Positions 1 to 51,403 are shown, counted from the first letter of the stretch. The stretch: 64,000 bases of DNA from Tubiluchus corallicola (GCA_030141605.1 JAQGDQ010000074.1:126001-190000), one strand, 5' to 3'. Program-made: numbers and translations. Notes: generated by a model from the sequence alone, not told the origin.

Positions 1-963
1 GAACGATAAATATTTTTTCCAAGAACAGCGTGGTATACGTTGCAGCGGTCAATATAGAAAAGAAAATAATGGTAACTTTAGCAACATTAATTTGCAGTGG
101 TCGTTATTGAAACGAAAATCATGGAAACTTTAGCTACATTGATGTGACGTCTGCAGACATTGGTTTCAGTTTTAGCGGAATTAGAGACGAGCAACAACAT
201 CATTTTTGTTCCCATTCTGGCACTTTTACGGCTTTGCGCCGCATATGGATGTGTATAAATTTGCGGCTTTGAAGTAACCTGTCCTGTAAATTTCAGCCCG
301 TGAAGTATCCCTAAACAATATCATGAACTACGCTCCGTAAAGAAAATAAGCAAAAAGCAATGCGATGCAGTTATCCTAGGCTCTTTTAGCTAATGTTTTC
401 GCTGTTTTGGTAAACATGCCATGGTCGATATATGGAGAGGTGTACATCGATATGGATCACTTAGTGTCGCTGACACAGAGCTGTAGAACTAGCAAAGGGA
501 AGCTAAACAGATAAATTAAGCGGAGAAGAGCAATATAATTCTCACCACGTGAAACCTCGCGCGTCTGTCATCCATCTCGCGGTTGTGGTCCGAATTCTTT
601 TACCGAATTATTTTGGTCTCATTTTGCGCCTGGTGTAGAAGCATTTCAGGCCATTTTACAGCGAATTCAATAGAAGATGGAAGGAATTGGAAACATGCGT
701 TTGATGGCGAGCAGCGATAAATGATACTTCGTTTCTGCCTGCTTCTTTTAAACAGAATCCACGTATAGGATTGGCTTCCTTTGTGTGGGCGATTTTGTTA
801 TTATTTTTACAAGAATGTGCACATTATCCGGTTGCTCAATAATTAACCTGAATGCTTCTGTCATTCTGTCGATTATGTCTTGTCTTTGTTGTATGACATT
901 TTAAATTTGGAAGTAAACGCGGTTATATCATGCTCAAGTGTATAAAGTTTCATCTCGTGCACG
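1..963. other. No feature recognised
   Basis: AT-rich non-coding sequence. I see no exon with both splice sites, no long ORF and no clear repeat. Confidence 0.5.
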
Positions 964-1036
964 GTAAAAATGGCCTAGGAAAAATGGCGCAGAAAAAAGG
1001 GCACAAACGGAAAAATTGGAAAAAGTGGCACACTTA
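964..1036 (+). repeat. Short minisatellite, unit about 14-15 nt (GGAAAAATGGCACA-like)
   Basis: Four to five diverged units of the form GG(T/A)AAAAATGGC... follow each other. The same unit occurs in reverse orientation at 2087-2150. Confidence 0.65.
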
Positions 1037-1096
1037 TAAAATATGAGTTTAGGGTTATTGTTACTGTGGGCATTATTATTTTAGTTATTGTTATCA

Positions 1097-1160
1097 ATGC
1101 CAAGGAAGTTATGCTTCTTAGCTGCTTGTTGTGTTATATTTAGCAGTATAAGCCTATTAC
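1097..1160 (+). CDS. Possible signal-peptide exon of gene A (doubtful)
   Basis: From ATG 1097 the frame reads MPRKLCFLAACCVIFSSISLL, a plausible signal peptide with two basic residues then a hydrophobic core. It ends at a GT (1161) in phase 1, the phase that exon 5369 requires. The join would give a His before CSFP. The donor (TAC then GTAAAA) is weak, and hydrophobic ORFs arise easily in T-rich DNA, so the true first exon may be elsewhere or upstream of the window. Confidence 0.25.
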
Positions 1161-1589
1161 GTAAAAACCACTTGAAAACAAATTCCATGAAACTTTGTGG
1201 AGAATGTGGGCAGGGGATAAGAATGATGCATTTAACGCAGATTCCTGGACAGGGCTGTGTCAGGACAGGGGGAGGGCTGTGAAAACACTCAAATGGACAT
1301 TTTTATTTTGCCCGTTTTTCACAAAACTTGATCGAAGACCACGTGCAAAAAACATTAGTGAAGCACTTCTTGGAGGTGTCAGGGTGTAGAGTGTAATAGT
1401 TTTTGAAAGAGTAGGACTTTTCTACAAGACAGGGCAATTCGTTTTTTTTTATCTCCGCCAAAGCAAGATTTGTCAACGATGCCAACTGCAGAACCTAACA
1501 CAATGGACTCACTGGAAAACATCTATCACCATTAGCGCTTATAGTCCTTAGCCTAAACTGAGCCTAAAGTGTAATTCGTAGATACATTC

Positions 1590-2000
1590 TTAGATTCTGG
1601 ACCAGACTAGGTACATACCTCGATCTTATAATCAAGTCTGTTCATGCACTTAACACTACTTTTCGAGAAGTCATTCTCAGAATGGTATCGAACCCAAAGA
1701 CTGGAAACTGTCTAGGATCAGCCCAATCCACGAAAAAGGACCAAGGAGATTATCTGTAAACTATAGACCTATTGCTTTTACTAGTGTTAATTGCAAAGTC
1801 TTAAAGAAAGTTCTTTTAAACAAAGTTGTGCAATATGTAGAAGCTCTGCAATTAAAAAGTGCATCACAGCATATAGATTATTAAAGAGTAGGCTCATCAC
1901 TAGCAAGCTACTGATTTTTTCAATTAGTTTTCTCGAAGCTCGACCAAGGTATACTGATTTGGTATGTCTGGACCTCGCGAAAGCTTATGGCAAACTCTGC
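1590..2000 (+). pseudogene. Decayed non-LTR retrotransposon (LINE) reverse transcriptase fragment
   Basis: Across frames the translation follows the usual LINE order: SGPD-x-VH-x-x-IL near 1597, LTLLFEKSFSE (1650-1682), then after a +1 shift GIEPKDWKLSRISPIHEKGP, NYRPIAFTSVNCKVLKKVLL, stops, and finally TDLVCLDLAKAYGKL (1957-1995). These match the conserved NYRPISLTS...CK-x-LE and D-x-VYLD-x-(S/A)KAFDKV motifs of LINE RT. At least two frameshifts and several stops show it is dead. The sequence after 2000 is not recognisable as RT. Clade not assigned. Confidence 0.75.
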
Positions 2001-2086
2001 TTTTTGTATGTTTGCCTGTTTAACTTTGTTTTCTGTTTCTTTTTATCAAAAGAATCAAACGAACATGTTTATGGTTTTTCTACCTT

Positions 2087-2150
2087 GGCAGAGACCTGTT
2101 TCTAATGCCATTTCTTCCTGTGCCACTTTTACCTGTGTCATTTTACCTAC
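2087..2150 (-). repeat. Minisatellite copy in inverted orientation to 964-1036
   Basis: On the minus strand units read GGTAAAATGACACA, GGTAAAAGTGGCACA and GGAAGAAATGGCATTA, the same word as at 964-1036. The two arrays flank the LINE remnant. Confidence 0.6.
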
Positions 2151-2299
2151 ATTCTTTTCGTCTGCTAAACTTTTTTTGCATTGTTGTAAATTTTTATAAA
2201 AGGCAGTAAAACTGGGCTTATAGGCAAGTAAATTGGTATTTAAAATTTTCATTTTGTTCCTACTCGCTCTGTAAACATTTTCGTTATGTTATGGATATA

Positions 2300-5200
2300 G
2301 GGTCGGTTTACAGATATTTCGTTATGACCCCGATGAGCAATTTATAATAGGCTACTAAATTTGATTGTGATGAATAATACCACGGTCGGGCGCGTGAATT
2401 CTTGAAAGAAATCTTGTGAGCATTTAAGGCTATCTTTTTTCCTTCTTCATTTGATTAAATTCTTGGATTTATTTAAAGTAATTTTGGCTTATTCTAATTC
2501 TATTTCAGTCACGTACTCGATGTTGTTCAAAAGTTTTGTGCTGATTGACTAGATGTACGCCTGTTTTCCTCAAAACGCCAGCAGTTTGAGGAAGCGAATG
2601 TATGGATAAGCAAAGCATCAGAAGATGTAAATCCCTGAAGTTTGCGAAATATCGGTTTTACCATTACATCTGCAAAAAATTAATAATTTCCAACATAAAA
2701 TATCTGTGTCGTTCAGCTTTTTTCACATTTATTCATATCTAATTAGTCTGTCGTTTATCAAGCTATTTTAATTCATTCGCAACCTTTTAGCTCATTTATT
2801 TAAATAGAATCTTCATCTAGTACAATAATGAGGTTCCCATGATTATTATTGCGTATGTTATATTATCCCAAATGATCTCGTTTTTAAGGAATTCATGCTA
2901 AGTTTACAGGTGAATTTCACTTGGGTATCCATTCTACATTTTCCTGTTTCAATCTTTGCCACTACATCAGTCGTGACGTCACGCCAGATTCCTTAATTTG
3001 TTTGCGCTTTTGTTAGCCAAGTTTGGCTTGCATATAAACTCGTAACAGCAATTGCGCACTAACAAGCGGCTAATTTTCGGCCGATGAAGACCGAGAGAGA
3101 GAGAGAGAGAGCCGTTTCTGCTGGCCCGCGCAGACGTAAGATGCAGCGATAAAAAGATGTCTGTAAGATAAGGAGGTTTGCCTATACCTGTACCTGTTCG
3201 CATAAAAGAAGACGGGGACGAATGGTGGTCTTATCTTCGCGCCTTTAGTCAGTAGACAATCAGGTAGCACATACTGATGAAGGAACTCATTTGTGGACAG
3301 AAATAGAAACAAAAAATTACACAATATGCTGGCACGAGGGACCAATTACAGATGTTCAGATGAGACGATGTGAGCAAGGGGCCTGAGGCACTGAGGGATA
3401 TTACTGGTTTATCTTCTGTCATCGACGGCATTCTATCCATTAAAGATTGCACCTTTACGCAAGGTACTTGTACAGCTGCTCAGCGTGGTCGACAAAGTAG
3501 CTTAAGCTTAATCCATTCCTGTTCAACTTTGAAGGTGAATGTTGAGCTTAAAGTCTTTCTTTCAGCATAGTATTTCTGAGAGGTACATAAGTTTTGTAGT
3601 GCCACTTTTGAATAGGTAAAGGTACTTATGGGTTTCTAATCCCATTCCCATCGCACTGTTACTACAGTCTGCCGAATCTTGGTTGTATTTAGCTGTTAAA
3701 TTTGCGTCCAAAGCAAGCAAAGTTTTGGAAAATTAGGTCCACTAAAATCACCAATCGACTGAAACTAGCTGCGATGCAGATCGACTTCATTTTGCAACGC
3801 GCATGAAAGGAAAGTTGATTGAGAGCAATGATGCAATTAGACTTTGAAGTAGAAATGCGTGTTTCCAGATTGGCCAAAAGCCATCAATTGCAATTTCGTT
3901 TGAAGTGGTGCTGATCCTTGCAGCAGCTACGCACTTGCAACTTTTGAAGACCTTCCATGTGTAACATTTAGTTAAGTTCTTGTAACACACTTCTGGACGT
4001 GTTTTATTGATGTAATGCACGCTATGAGGTGATTAATTTCTAATGTTTGATGTTTGTGAATTTTCAACAGAAAGTGGTACATGGCATGCTGCATGTACAC
4101 AGGCTTTTACATATTGAACTGAAAGAGAGCAGTTACTTACATTATTATTTTCACATCTACGCATTTGGGCTTAAGCACATTATGACTCGTTTGGTGAAGC
4201 GCTGATCCAGCTTATTAGTGCTCCCTGCCACGCAGATGTATACGCTGCCTCTGTTTAATTGATATTGATAAATGGAAAACTATTGAGACCCAGTACAACC
4301 CGAACCGATTCTGTCTGACGTTTCCAACTAAACCACAGTCCTTGGAGTCAATACATGTTGGGATTTGTTTTGTGAGATAACAGGAGACGGCTTATTATCT
4401 GGAGCTGTGGCTGATTACTTGGATCCGTAATGCTCTTATGTTTTTGTGTGGATCATCATGTCTTTGCTGTCGCTGCATAGGTTCTCGGGAATATTTTGAA
4501 ACCGAAAGTTGAATAGAAGAGGAGTGGCTGCTTGCCAGTTTACTTCTATTTTACAGGAAAGATATTAGTTATTAGTAAAGATTGTAATTGTGATAAAATG
4601 TTGAGTAGCAGACTAGCAAAGTGTAGAAACTTATGGGTCTTGAATCGGTTTACAAAAGCAGACTGAGTAAAGCATTGTAGTATTCCATACTTGTAAGCGG
4701 CCTCAAACCATTATTTGGTAGCTCAAAAAAAAATCATTCCTAAACAAAAACGAGCCTGCTATTCATCCGAAGCATTAAATTCCAACATTGAATCATTATA
4801 TAGATTGTAGTTGCAATATTCATGTCAAAAGTTTAATCTACACTTACTAAAACGAATCTACGCGCAGTTAATGAGTTCTTTTCGATCGCACCTAATTTTG
4901 ATTAATTACTATTAACCAATTAAATTAACAATGTACTAATAATATCACTGTGACTATGTAATCTTATTCACACTTTACTACAACACATCTTCCTTGCTAT
5001 TACTACTGCTGTAGTTGGTGATAATTGAATTTGCATATCAGCTGCTGTAATACTTACTGATATAGTAGCATCAGTGCTAGAATCTTCTTGTTTTGAGAGC
5101 CGTGGGGAATTATGACGTGACTCGATTACGCTGTCAGTGCTGAATGGCGTTGTATTTGTACAGCGGAGTGTAGATATCAATTATCGAAATTAAATTACGT

Positions 5201-5368
5201 CAGACCATCGGGCAGAATTTGACATGTCATTGCTTTGTATAACAAATTCTGGATAGATCTGCTTGCCTGATCAGATTACAAGTTTAAAGTCTCTCGATTT
5301 TTGTATATTTAGTGGATTGGTGGATTTATGTTAGCAGTAAATTTATGCAAATTCGTTTCCTTTTTCAG
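2300..5368. other. 5' flank or first intron of gene A; little recognisable
   Basis: AT-rich. It contains a TGACGTCA palindrome at 2974-2981, a GCCAAGTTTGGC palindrome-like word at 3016-3027, TATAAA near 3034 and a short (GA)n at 3093-3111. These could be a promoter, but no first exon in phase with 5369 was found here. Confidence 0.4.
2974..3040 (+). promoter_or_regulatory. Possible promoter-like cluster (CRE palindrome, GCCAA-N2-TTGGC, TATAAA)
   Basis: GTGACGTCAC (full CRE/ATF palindrome), then GCCAAGTTTGGC 42 nt later and TATAAA shortly after lie within about 65 nt, 2.3 kb upstream of gene A exon 2 and on its strand. The spacing suits a core promoter. Each word alone can occur by chance, and the transcription start is not seen. 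Confidence 0.25.
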
Positions 5369-43070
<37,702 letters not shown>

Positions 43071-43456
43071 TTTACAACGGCTCAGCAAGACAAGCCAACG
43101 ACCTTTCAAACATGACATAACACTGCTCTACAAAAATATTAAAATCCAGTTGACTTGAATTATTTTTATTATTTTCTGGAATGCCAAAATGTACTTTTTA
43201 ATCACTTACTACATAACAAGTGAGGGACAGTTCATGAGCTTAGTGTAAGCAAATATCATTTCTTTAAACAGTTTTACTAGATTCTCAACTCCTACTTAAT
43301 AAGGATAAAAGACATTAGAAAATATCCATTGTTTGCAATCATGAGTATTACTTTTTTAGCAGGCCTACAGTTAATTAGCAATTTTAATGTTAGGCGGTGC
43401 ATTGTAAAGTTGATTGTGGACGTAGACCCATTTACCTAAAAAGTTTGATTGTAAAT

Positions 43457-43645
43457 AATAAAATAACAGCAATGTACTACGTACATAGGAGGCCTAAGAC
43501 CGTCATGTAAATACACCTAATTTATGAATATGTGTGACTTATGTGAATATGGTATTTTTGAGTCAAAAATGAAATAATGTACAGTAGAATGTTGTATTTA
43601 TTAATTTTGTCTTATATCATTTTAAGAACAGTCCACAGAATAAAA
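43457..43645 (+). terminator. Candidate polyadenylation signals of gene A
   Basis: AATAAA occurs at 43457-43462 and 43640-43645, about 390 and 570 nt past the stop codon; a further one is at 44390-44395. Which one is used cannot be told from sequence. Confidence 0.4.
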
Positions 43646-46420
43646 GATTGAGTTGTTAAAAAAGCAGTAACTTTTTGAACATGATAAAAGTTTATTGCTT
43701 TGCGTTCAAACATTTTTCTGCAAAATTCATCCTATTCTGCTTGTAGTCTCATAGCTGTACTATTATTATTCCATTTTGCAATAAGTAAGAGATTAATCTC
43801 AGATGAAAAATTTCTCATTTGTAAATACGTTCTGGCATTTTACCATGATATATGTACGTCTTTTATGCAATCTATAATTATTTTGTTGCTAATATTTAGT
43901 AATTTATTACCATCAACATTTATGCATTAATTTCTCATTTTTTCATTAATCTTCCTTAGTTACTACAATACAGACTTGATTAGCACATGCAGGAGTAATG
44001 AGTTAAATCTTGCGTGAATTTTTTTACTGGTTAGTGCTACTTAATGGAAAAAAGATTTTCAATAATTTGTATTTGAATAAGAATGAATGTCTTTACCTTG
44101 TTTATGTGCATAGATGACTCCTTACAAAAATGCTTTTGTAGGTCCTACTCATGCTTCTACATGAGGCCAGCTTTCAACTGGACGTATTTTTTCATTACAG
44201 TAGCATTAGTTACTGTAAAGCTTTTATTTTCAACATTTTGAACTATGTTCTGATGCATTTGATCAGCACGTGTGCAAATTACATTGCAGTTTAATACAGT
44301 GTTGCATCAGTTGTGATATAAACTGTGATAATTTGAAACTTATTTTAAGTTTGTTGTAATAATGTTGAACGAAATATAAATTTGTAAATAATAAACATAT
44401 TGGGCTTGATACCTTTCTAAACACATCTTATTTGTTGTATTATTATAGCATACAACTAATATAAAACAGCCAAACGCGCATTCCCGCAACAAAAATATTG
44501 TGGTATGTAATGTGTTTTAGCGGAGCAAACATGGTAAATTTGCAAAATAACCCTGCGAAATAAATCATGCAAAATCATGGTCACACTTCTAATTTTCTTT
44601 TTAAAAACGTATTTTACTAATATTTTTGACTTGTAAAGTGGCCATTGGTCAATAGCAAGGCTGAAAATTAAAATTCAATTACGTTTGCAGTTATTTTATT
44701 TTAAAATATTGGGTAGCGCAAAAATGTGCAGAAATTTGGATTATAATAATATCAGAAACAAGTGCCATACTAAGTTGAAATTTCACAGCATAACATTACA
44801 ATGCACTTACTTTTCGTTGCTAGTTAGAGTTGGAAGTTTATAGTTTTAGTGTCTTTTACGTTATGGCCAAAAATTAAATCCCGGGGCAATGCCATCATCA
44901 ACTGCAATCATCTGAAAAACGGCCAAATAGACATACAAAACACAACGCGTAGAACCAAAATAATAAGAAATTAAACAGTTTACATCATGGTCTTTACAAC
45001 AAACGATAAAAGATTAGTAAAGATTTGTTGCTAATCTGGATTACCAATCCTGTTGCCAGTCTTGTGGATACGTTATCTGGAATTCCCTTCAAAGAAAATG
45101 GCCTCACAGAGCCGGTTGATTCAAAGCAATTAAAGGCAAGAATTGTTGGCACATAATATCCCTTAAAGAAGTGAGAAGCTGTCAGCTGTTGGAAGGATTG
45201 CCTTCGTCTAGTTTGCAGTGAAATGTAAAATATATAGAGCACTTCCTCTATAAATTTTAACAATGATGACAATTTTTCCAGCATTTACTTTTTTAGTTAT
45301 TCATTTAAAACTTCTGTATCTTTGGATAGATCTAAGGGAACGACCTAAAATTTTTGTTGTTTACACGTAAATGCCTGCGACATCAGTGTGTCAATTTCCA
45401 GACGATTTAGCTGGTTTCTCCTTATAATATCGTGATCAAACTTCGGCACGTTTATTGCGCCGCCTGATATATGGTTGCTGGAGTTCACCAACTTCTCTGC
45501 AGATTTAATGATATTGTTATTTTTACAAAACTGTTTTTCTCCTCTTTTTGTTACGCACACCTGCAGTTCGTTGTTTCATAGATATAATTATTTGCAAACA
45601 GCATTAATTAGGGTCGGCATCGCTTTGCCTCTTTGTAATGTTTATTGACATTCACGATTGCTTGTGGCGGCACATTGTTTAGTATACGTGCTGCACATAA
45701 ATAATGCAATCAACTTGATAGCCTGCATCATGTTTTCGATGCATGAGTGCAGCAGGGTAAACCAATTAGGCCTATAACGTAGGACGTCTCCAATTAGATT
45801 ATTTTGCCAGTTTCAAACAAATCTGCTCGACCTAGATTGAACAGTTTGTGTTAGACTTGATTCATTTATATGCCTATAAAGAATATGAAACATCACACTT
45901 CTTGTTAGTTAAATTTTAAACATGTAAGAGAAGCAGTGACAGACCCAGACAACGTTTTCTTTCAACTAGTATTTAAATGAATTGCAACCAGAGGAGTAGA
46001 ATACCACAATGTAAACAAACTGGCTCTATACAAGTACATAAATTATATATCTGACGGTAAAAGAATGTTGTAGGAACGTTATTGCTCTATATAGTCTAAA
46101 ATAAAAACAGGAGGGAGCTAACGCCGATCCGCGTGGATTACCTGCATTGATGTAATGAGCGATGGTGGCTTCACTCCCAAGAACAACATTCAGACGGGGA
46201 TCGATCAACATTGTTTCAAAAATAGCACAACGTATGAATAGATCTTTAGTAAGACTTATCAAGCGGTGACAGGAATCATATCATCTGCCCCGTCAGTTTT
46301 AGTCCTGGAAGCATTACCAATTACTTTGGCACTATGTACTAATAGGAGGCATGCTCAGCCTTGTTTCTCTACCACTCAGCGTTTTGAAAGCTGGGGTCCA
46401 GCACTGAACGGCTGTGCTTA

Positions 46421-46451
46421 CTAGATAGATATAGTAACTAGATAGATATAG
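46421..46451 (+). repeat. 17-bp direct repeat, two copies
   Basis: CTAGATAGATATAG occurs at 46421-46434 and again at 46438-46451. Confidence 0.8.
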
Positions 46452-47299
46452 AGTAGATAGTTATAGCAGGGCGAGAATCTAACTTATTTTCAAACGTAAT
46501 CCTGCAACAATATTAGCGTGTTCGGATGTATGTACAACCGCCCATAAAAAGAGAATTAGCTGGAAGTAGCAAATCAGATGAAATAACTGAAAAGTAGTTT
46601 TGCCTCTGGTCCACCATTCATTTATTGACTAGGCTTAACTTAAGACACTAAGCATATACATCTCGGTTACTGCAGTTTATTTTTCGCCACAACCCGAGAA
46701 TCTACTTGACTGTGTAGCTCAAAGGTCACAAAAAAGTAAAAGCAGCAATTTGCAAGAGAATCAATTTTCTTGAAGATATTTGAGAAAGTCACATAAATGC
46801 ACCATTCTCACTGACAAAAATTCTTCGTAAGTGGTACCCAAAGATTGTTGTAAGAGTTTTGCATTATAGCAGCGACAGTGTCACGCGGGCTGTATCGCAT
46901 TTAAACAGAACTTTTTCCGTTATGGATTCCAAAATCTTCAGCCTTTGGCTAAAAAGACAATCTGCAAAGCACGATGCCCCGACATGAAGTGTCATGCACT
47001 GGGCCTATTCTCAATGCGAATCTCAAAGAACGAGAACAATTTTGGTTACATGAGCAAGCTAGCTAGCAAAACTGTGCACAACAAAGTTCAGTCCGTTAGA
47101 CATTAGTACCCATACTCAAGTAGGCAATAATGCATGGACTCTTATGCTTATTCAAAGAGTCGCACTAGTAGTGACGTCACAAGTAGGTTCACAACTGTTG
47201 GGCTAAACATTTTGTTGTTATATTGACAGTTGACTAAAGGACGTTACATAAGTCAGACAAGCTGCGTCATACCAAATGTTTCTGCAAGTGCAATGGTAA

Positions 47300-49330
47300 T
47301 GGGACTAACGAAGCAACTTGATGAACAGTTTTGCATCACTAAAGAGTCCAAATGAAGCATGTTGTAAGGAGGTCCACCAAGACACCAACTATGTGCGTGT
47401 AGGGGACAGTAGCAAAAAACATCAAGTGTGGTGACATGATACGGAATTTTACGGTAGCCGCAATACCTGCGCATGATCTGCAAATAATAATTAAATAAAA
47501 ACAACAAGGAGCAAACAACAATGATGTAACGAAATGAATAAACATCGGACGGGGATGCTATGACCGTGGCAAAAAACGTGAGGCAATATAATTACTGAAA
47601 AAAGTATGGTAGCGCCATCAGTACATTAAATGTAAAAAAGGAAAATAAATAACAAAAATGTATTGGTAGCAACGGTGACAACCATCTCAATCAACGTAAG
47701 TAAACAACAATTAATTAGAAACTTACTTGGAGACTATGGTAATGACTAAAAACTTTGATGATAATTTGATGAACTGTTTCGTGGCAGTGAGAACAACCAA
47801 GGAAGACCTAAAAACGAGGCGTCTAAATAACGCAGGTATGATGATGACAACAAAGGCAAATATCTGCAATAAAATTAGTAAATAACACCTGTATGGCAGG
47901 AAGGCAGCAACAGTGTAAAAAATAATAAAATGTCATCGAAGTGTCATGAACAAGTTTATAGTAGAGGCAATAACAGTATCAGATTTGCAAGTTAGGTAAC
48001 TGAGTAACAACACTCAGGTGGTGGAAAAAATGACAAGAGACACAGAAACGTATTGAGTCGACGAACAATTTTTTGGCAGTGGCAACTAATGGAAATGAAT
48101 AACAAACACTGTTGTAGTAATGGTAACAAAGATTTCCAAAGAGATGGGTAAACAACTACTACATGGGTGCAGTGGGAGTTCATGTACCCCTACTTGCGCC
48201 TTGAACAACAAAATTACGTCAGTTGAAACAACAGCATTTCATCAACAAATTAATCGACGAAATACGAAGTGACAACGTCTGCAGAGAGATGAGCAGATAT
48301 CAACTATATGAGGGCAGCGACTTTGGCAAAAATTTTAAATAAGGCAGAGTGATCAATAAAATTGCGGTAGTGACAACAAGAGTAGAAGTGATGCTAGTGA
48401 AGTGACTAAATAACAATGCAGCATTGACAACAATGACAACAATACAATTGTGACAGCATTGACAAACATACCCAATGAATAAGTGAAAGATAACTATAGT
48501 ACATGGGGCTGCTAAAAGCTTTAAATGGGGTAACATGAAGAGTAAGTTCATGATGAATCAATGAAATGCAGAGAGATTAAGCAGATATGAACTACAACTG
48601 GGTAACGACAGTGGAAAATGGCGACTTGAATAATTTTACGCCAACGATAACAATGCTACAAGACCGGTAAATAGCGTGAATAAGCAAAAAATAATACCAT
48701 TGTGGCAACAAAGACAAACATCTGCAAAATTGGACTGGTAAATAACAACAACATGAAGGTAAGGGAGAGATAAAAAAACCTTAAACAAGCAACTTGGTGA
48801 ACGGTTTTTAGGTAAAAATACAGTGGGAGAAGCAACAATCGCCAGAAACTCAAGTTAAGCTACTTGGTGACTATGGTAGCAACAACAACTATAAGAGGTG
48901 CAGATGAAGAAAATAAAAAATACCACAGTGCAGTTGTAATAACAATATCAGTGCGGTTATGGACAAAAACTAAACGTGGGAAGGGCAGCAGTAGTGACAT
49001 TTGTATCTTAACAGGAGGGTGTGGCGAACCAATTTTACTGTAGTAACAGGGGTAGCAAAAGAGGCAACTAAATAACATCAATACGAGTGGTGGCAACGAT
49101 TTCAAAAATTTGAAGAATAGGCGAAAACGTGAAGGCACACTATAAACAAATCGATTTTGTAGTGTGCCTGCTAGGCAGTGGCGATGATGGTTATAGTAGC
49201 AATTTTACGGTGCGATACTATTGACAAAACTTGCAAATGAGGCGATATAATAAGAACAGTATGGCGTTGCCACTAATCATTGTTGGCGGCAACAGTAGTA
49301 AAATGTTTATAAATGAAATGAGTTGAAAAT
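47300..49330. repeat. Strongly diverged tandem repeat, period about 286 bp
   Basis: Words recur at multiples of about 286 bp: TACTTGG...GACTATGGTA at 47724 and 48861 (1137 apart, four periods); ACAAAG(G/A)CAAA(T/C)ATCTGCAA at 47850 and 48708 (858, three periods); GCAGAGAGAT at 48281 and 48568 (287); GAAC(T/A)(G/A)TTT...TGGCAGTG at 47771 and 48063 (292). The region is purine-rich on the plus strand, so the minus-strand ORFs over it are hydrophobic shadows. Confidence 0.6.
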
Positions 49331-51403
49331 AATGTTTATGTTGTCAGCATGTAAAATGAATAGGTTTGGTTATTTCAACAGCCTGTAATATAAAAATTAT
49401 TATGATCATACATCTTCTGTTCAGTTGTGCTGTCCAAATAATTTTAAAATCATCATGACCATTACTCATATGAGAAGTGAAACTCACTTGAATTCTATGA
49501 CGAACACCCTCCAATCGCCAATGAAAATAAGCGAACACAGGATGGTTTTGCGGGTATTGCTGTTCTAAGGCTTACAATAAGACGATTTAAAAAACGAGAT
49601 TCGTGTTCACGTGAAGGAACAAAAATATGAAAACCAGAAATTAAATAACGTGCACTACATATACTGGCAATTTCAAAACTATAATATTATAACACAGCTA
49701 GGGCATTGCAAATCTTTAGAGTAATGAAATATTTTTATCTTGCAAAATGGCATCTCAGTAATCTTAGTAAACAGGAGTAATAATCGTTACTCTGCTATGT
49801 AACTAGCTTCATAAAAGCTAGCGGCTTGTTAAGTAATTATAGCTTCCAAAGTCTTTAGTTTCTGGCGAATTTCAGTTTATGATACATCAACGACAGTGTG
49901 CATTGCACATACTTGCACACTAGAGCAATCTGCCGAATAACCATCATTAAGGACATAGCCTTATTACCGATACACAATACGTATGCAGTAGATTATAATA
50001 ATAACCCGAGGCTAAAAACAACACAATGTAGTCGAATCCAATATAAGAGGTACTGGATTAATTAACCTCTATTCAATAATAATGAATACTTTTCGATTAT
50101 CTGTCCCCGCCAGTAATATTATACATATCACGTCATTTTGCATGTGCAACCGTACTAAGGCAACCACACAGAACAACACAAAGTTTTGCAAAATATGATG
50201 AAAAATAACGAGATGGGGCGTACATTTACAAAAGATGCATGATTAAGGGCTAAAGAAAAACAGATCATTAAAATTTCGTAAAATAACGCTTAACGCCCTG
50301 GTCGACCAGACAATAATCGGCCAAAAATCGACCTTTTCATTACCCAAACGCCTTTTCACTTAACACTTTTGCACTGTCTAACTTTACGATATGTCTGAAA
50401 GCTACAAACAAGATGCAAGTTTGTCATTTTTAAGTGCATAATTTTTTACGTTGATTTATTGACACAAATATGCTTTCGCTAAATCAGCATATATTTATTT
50501 AACACGTGTGTACCAGAAAACTTCATTTATTTTGGCCATCGTTTTCAAATTTGCCATATTATTTTACGATATTTTTCCGTCTGCTTTCAACTGTGTTTTT
50601 GCCAGAGTAAAGTGAAAAGGCTTTTCAGCACAGTAACATCTTATCACAATCGTGATCGATCAATCAAAATTGTCATACACAACTTGTTACAGTAATCTCG
50701 CATTAAGTGCTGCGCCTTTAAAAGACCGCCAGAAACACGCATTTTGTCAACTTGAGACGAGAAAAATGGCCGCCATCATGTTTTCGTTTCGGTTTCAGAA
50801 ATTTGTTTTGCTGAAACATTTTGTCATTATTTTATGAAGCCGAAAATGTAGGCCATTTGCGCATTTGAAAAAAATTGCACGTGTTTTCTTTTTCAGCTTT
50901 TTATGAGCGTTTAGGCCTATTTATTGTATAATACCGCTGACAATTTTCTGAAGGTAAGAATCTGAACAGTTATTAAAAAGATTCACACAATAATGAAACT
51001 GAAACACGACGCTTCATAACACTGCTGCATTGTAAGTGTTATCTTCGGCTAAAAAAACAAAACTGCAAAATACATTTTTGACATTTTATTTGAACCAAAA
51101 AAGATGCGGCACGGTGTGGTCCCTAGAAGGTATGTAGTGTAACCAGTGTTTGGATCTAAAATCAAAATGAAAGACATATTAAACCTATATCATTTCCCTA
51201 AAATGGCACCTGTTCTCTCCTTTTCTTGTTTAGCTGTCTTGGGGTTATAGAAAAATTAAAGTAATTTCTTTAATAATGAATTCTGTACGTGACGAAATCT
51301 TTGACGGTTGTAGTGCTATATGTCAAACTCAAAAGGCCAAAATAAAATAGTGTTTCTTTTATATAAATTTTATAATAATTTTAAATACCGCGCTGATTTA
51401 GCG

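Noticed and set aside
1987-2199. Hydrophobic ORF (MANSAFCMFACLTLF) as gene A signal exon
   Set aside because: No usable donor in phase 1; it overlaps the decayed LINE and minisatellite.
3083-3133. ATG after the TATA-like word with a GTAAGA donor as gene A exon 1
   Set aside because: It ends in phase 2, which breaks the frame with exon 5369, and has no signal peptide.
47253-49138. A run of hydrophobic minus-strand ORFs suggesting membrane proteins
   Set aside because: They follow the purine-rich, long-period decayed repeat, use unrelated frames, and have no shared motif.
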